In this document: one piece after another, positions 61,487 through 64,000 of the stretch
Numbering within the stretch: position 1 is the first letter of the stretch
Layout: every line of letters begins with the position of its first letter
Assembly (NCBI RefSeq): GCF_000344805.1
Contig: NC_020453.1
Location: 3,629,001-3,693,000 of the forward strand
Direction: 5' to 3'
Length of the DNA: 64,000 bases
Source: Bradyrhizobium oligotrophicum S58
GTDB lineage: Bacteria; Pseudomonadota; Alphaproteobacteria; Rhizobiales; Xanthobacteraceae
The notes under the pieces: model-generated
Told to the model about the DNA's origin: nothing
The model's database searches: none
What the model saw: only the letters and a program-made list of their open reading frames with translations
Made by a program: the position numbers and the translations under genes

Positions 61487-64000
61487 TCATCCGCGGGCCT
61501 TGCCGGCGCTCTTCTTGGCAGGCGGCTTTGCCGCAGGCTTCGCCGATGTCTTGGCGGCCTTGGCAACCGGCGCACGCGCCTTGCTGGTGGAGTCTGATTT
61601 CGGCTTGGCCGCGGCCTTCTTCGCGACGGCCTTCTTGGCAGGCTTCGGCGAGTCGTCGTCGCCGCCGGCCTTCGGCTTCGCGGCAGCCTTGCTCGGAGCC
61701 TTGGCCGGTTTCGCAGCCTTGTCCTTCGTAGCCTTGCCCTTCGCTGGCTTCTTGCCGCCACCCTTGGCGGCGCGCTCGTCGAGCAGGGCGATCGCCTCGG
61801 CCAGGGTGATCGTGTCCTTTTCCTTGTCGCCGGGAATGGTGGCGTTGACGCCGCCCGCGGTGACATAGGCGCCGTAGCGACCGGCCTTGACGGCGACGGC
61901 GCCGAGCGAAGGATGCTCACCCAAGGCCTTGCCGGGATCGGCACCAAAACGCTTGCTCGGACCCTTGGCGATCTTCTCGGCAATCAAGGTGACCGCGCGG
62001 TTGAGGCCGATGTCGAACACCTCGTCGCCGGCCTCCAGGCTCGCATAGGTCTTGTCGTGCTTCACGAACGGTCCGAAGCGGCCGAGCCCCGCCGTGATCG
62101 GCAGACCCGTCTCCGGATGCCGGCCGATCTCACGCGGCAGCGACAGCAGCTTCAGCGCCAGCTCGAGATCGACATCCGACGGTTGCGTGCCCTTGGGGAT
62201 GCCGGCGCGCTTCGGCTTTTCGCCTTCGGCATAATCCTTCTGCTCGCCGAGCTGGATGTAGGGGCCGAAGCGGCCGGCCTTGACGGTCACGTCGCGTCCC
62301 GTGTCCGGATCCTGGCCGAGGATGCGATCGGCGGCGGCTTCGCTGTCGGCGGCGAGCGGGCGGGTGTAGCGGCACTCCGGATAGTTGGAGCAGCCGACGA
62401 AGGCGCCGAACTTGCCGGCCTTCAGGTTGAGCCGTCCAGTGCCGCAGGTCGGGCATTGCCGGACGTCGCCACCATCCTCGCGCGGCGGATAGATGTGCGG
62501 GCCGAGCATCTCGTCGAGCGAGTCGAGCACCTGCGCCACGCGCAGATCCTTGATGTCGTCGACGGCGCCGATGAAGCCGGTCCAGAAATCCTTCAGCACC
62601 TGCTGCCAGGCGATCTCGTTGTTGGAGATGCGGTCGAGCTGCTCCTCGAGATCGGCCGTGAAATCATATTCGACGTAGCGGCGGAAGAAGTTCTCCAGGA
62701 ACGCGATCACGACGCGGCCCTTGTCCTCGCCGTGCAGCCGCTTCTTCTCCAGCTTCACATAGCCGCGGGCCTTGAGCACATCGAGGATCGAGGCATAGGT
62801 CGAGGGCCGGCCGATGCCGAGCTCCTCCATGCGCTTGACCAGCGACGCCTCCGAGAAGCGCGGCGGCGGCTCGGTGAAGTGCTGCGTGACCGCGAGGTTC
62901 TGGCGCTTGAGCGGATCGTTCGGGCTCATCTGCGGCAGCCGGCGGCTGTCCTCGTCCTCCTCGTCGTCGCGGCCTTCCTGGTAGAGCGCGAGGAAGCCGT
63001 CGAACTTGATGACCTGGCCGGTGGCGCGCAGCTCCAGGGTGCGGGCGCCCGCCTTGGCGATGATGTCGACCGTGGTGCGTTCGAGCTCGGCCGACTCCAT
63101 CTGGCTCGCGATGGTGCGGGTCCAGATCAGCTCGTAGAGCTTGGCCTGGTCGTCATCGAGCCGCTTGCGCAACTCGGCCGGCTTGCGCGACAGGTCGGTC
63201 GGACGGATCGCCTCGTGCGCTTCCTGCGCGTTCTTGGCCTTGGCCTGGTACTGGCGCGGGCTGTCCGGCACGTATTTGTTGCCGTAGATCTCGCCGATCA
63301 CCTTGCGCACCTGCGTGATCGCCTCGGGCGCGATCTGCACGCCGTCGGTTCGCATATAGGTGATGAGACCGGTGGTCTCGCCGCCGATGTCGATGCCTTC
63401 ATAGAGACGCTGCGCGATGCGCATCGTATGCGCCGGTGCGAAGCCGAGCTTGCGGCTCGCTTCCTGCTGCAGCGTCGAGGTGGTGAAGGGGGCCTGCGGA
63501 TTGCGCCGCGCCGGCTTGGCGTCGACGGTCGCGACCGTGTAGCTCGCCGCATTCAGCGCCTGCTTGAAGTCTTCGGCCTCGACGCCGGTGCCGATGTCGA
63601 GCCGCTGGATCTTCTTGCCGTCGGCGCCGACGAGACGCGCCTCGAAGGTGTCGCCACGCGGCGTCGCCAGGGTTGCAATCAGCGACCAGTATTCGCGCGG
63701 TACGAACTTCTCGATCTCGAGCTCGCGATCACAGACCAGCCGCAGCGCAACCGACTGCACGCGCCCCGCCGAGCGGGCGCCCGGCAGCTTGCGCCACAGG
63801 ACGGGAGAGAGGGTGAAGCCCACGAGGTAATCGAGTGCGCGGCGCGCCATGTAGGCATCGACCAGCGCGCCATCGATCTGGCGCGGATGCTTCATCGCCT
63901 CCGAGACGGCCTGCTTGGTGATGGCGTTGAAGACGACGCGCTCGATCTTCTGATCCTTGAGCGCACGTTTCTCCTTCAACACCTCCAGCACGTGCCAGGA
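61487..64000 (-). CDS. topA: DNA topoisomerase I (5' end outside window)
   Basis: About 838 codons are visible and the frame is open through base 64000 (SWHVLEVLK at the edge), so the N-terminal Toprim part lies beyond the window. The type IA core has RVQSVALRLVCDRE, the active-site Tyr in TTGLITYMRTDG (from about 63380), and SQMESAELERTTVD. A C-terminal four-Cys zinc ribbon CPTCGTGRLNLKAGKFGAFVGC is followed by several repeats of the topoisomerase C-repeat type (KAGRFGPYIQLG, GLGRFGPFVKH, KAGRYGAYVTAGG), then a Lys/Ala/Pro tail of about 80 residues. It relaxes negative supercoils. Shares a transcript with rnr. Confidence 0.96.
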   Translation of the reverse strand, partial: SWHVLEVLKEKRALKDQKIERVVFNAITKQAVSEAMKHPRQIDGALVDAYMARRALDYLVGFTLSPVLWRKLPGARSAGRVQSVALRLVCDRELEIEKFVPREYWSLIATLATPRGDTFEARLVGADGKKIQRLDIGTGVEAEDFKQALNAASYTVATVDAKPARRNPQAPFTTSTLQQEASRKLGFAPAHTMRIAQRLYEGIDIGGETTGLITYMRTDGVQIAPEAITQVRKVIGEIYGNKYVPDSPRQYQAKAKNAQEAHEAIRPTDLSRKPAELRKRLDDDQAKLYELIWTRTIASQMESAELERTTVDIIAKAGARTLELRATGQVIKFDGFLALYQEGRDDEEDEDSRRLPQMSPNDPLKRQNLAVTQHFTEPPPRFSEASLVKRMEELGIGRPSTYASILDVLKARGYVKLEKKRLHGEDKGRVVIAFLENFFRRYVEYDFTADLEEQLDRISNNEIAWQQVLKDFWTGFIGAVDDIKDLRVAQVLDSLDEMLGPHIYPPREDGGDVRQCPTCGTGRLNLKAGKFGAFVGCSNYPECRYTRPLAADSEAAADRILGQDPDTGRDVTVKAGRFGPYIQLGEQKDYAEGEKPKRAGIPKGTQPSDVDLELALKLLSLPREIGRHPETGLPITAGLGRFGPFVKHDKTYASLEAGDEVFDIGLNRAVTLIAEKIAKGPSKRFGADPGKALGEHPSLGAVAVKAGRYGAYVTAGGVNATIPGDKEKDTITLAEAIALLDERAAKGGGKKPAKGKATKDKAAKPAKAPSKAAAKPKAGGDDDSPKPAKKAVAKKAAAKPKSDSTSKARAPVAKAAKTSAKPAAKPPAKKSAGKARG

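Noticed and set aside
59182..61731. 849-codon open frame on the plus strand opposite ribonuclease R
   Set aside because: The opposite strand encodes a complete RNase R with RNB and S1 motifs. The plus frame has no motif, and long antisense frames are expected at this GC content.

Overview
The window is high-GC alphaproteobacterial chromosome, most likely from Bradyrhizobium or a close relative. The basis is gene content (mipZ, the DUF3572-dinB pair, divK-pleD, an EipB homologue, a phasin, DUF1489), strong GC bias at third codon positions, and several dispersed palindromic repeat types that I associate with Bradyrhizobium and Rhodopseudomonas. The genus is inferred; no rRNA or tRNA gene is present to settle it.

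Region by region. Bases 1-12.5 kb hold mgtE (cut by the window edge), a small HTH protein, an aldo/keto reductase, a TonB/TolA-like protein, a glutathione transferase, several small proteins of unknown function, panC, the division-plane ATPase mipZ, an exported alpha/beta hydrolase, and a vWA plus DnaJ pair. Bases 12.7-20.8 kb hold a SPOR-tailed D-Ala-D-Ala carboxypeptidase, a phasin with a well-formed promoter and two operators, a TadG-like vWA protein, and clpS-clpA. Bases 20.8-30.3 kb are mostly metabolic and transport genes: a TauE permease, an MFS pump, a small cytochrome c, a nitrilase with a divergent AraC regulator, a cysteine version of a glycine-reductase-type protein, a lytic transglycosylase, azlCD and trmO. 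Bases 30.3-34.7 kb are an NAD-synthesis locus: a Nudix-type regulator, two operator-like palindromes, then the overlapping genes nadA-nadB-nadC. Bases 34.7-42.5 kb hold HIT, GNAT, GDPD, RidA, eipB, dinB, and the cell-cycle pair divK-pleD.

Bases 42.5-57.8 kb are an accessory stretch rich in palindromic repeats. It holds a low-GC ricin-type lectin, an isochorismatase-like hydrolase, a P460-type cytochrome, two tandem DUF1127 loci with elaborate matching leaders, a Cys-rich exported protein, a two-component system facing a MipA/OmpV porin-like operon, a globin-coupled chemoreceptor, rpmG, a flavin monooxygenase, an exported M20 peptidase and a RidA protein. Bases 57.8-64 kb return to core genes transcribed leftward: topA (cut by the window edge)-rnr-DUF983-Nudix.

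The strongest candidate for something undescribed is the DUF1127 pair at 45.97-47.53 kb. Each copy has a promoter placed so that a 25-codon leader peptide would be translated from a leaderless or nearly leaderless transcript. The two peptides have the same length and the same last four residues. A terminator-like hairpin follows, then a second hairpin that buries the ribosome binding site of the DUF1127 gene. Other good regulatory signals are the nad operators, the paired direct repeats between the two-component system and mipA, the phasin operators, and a perfect CtrA-type box near 1.38 kb.
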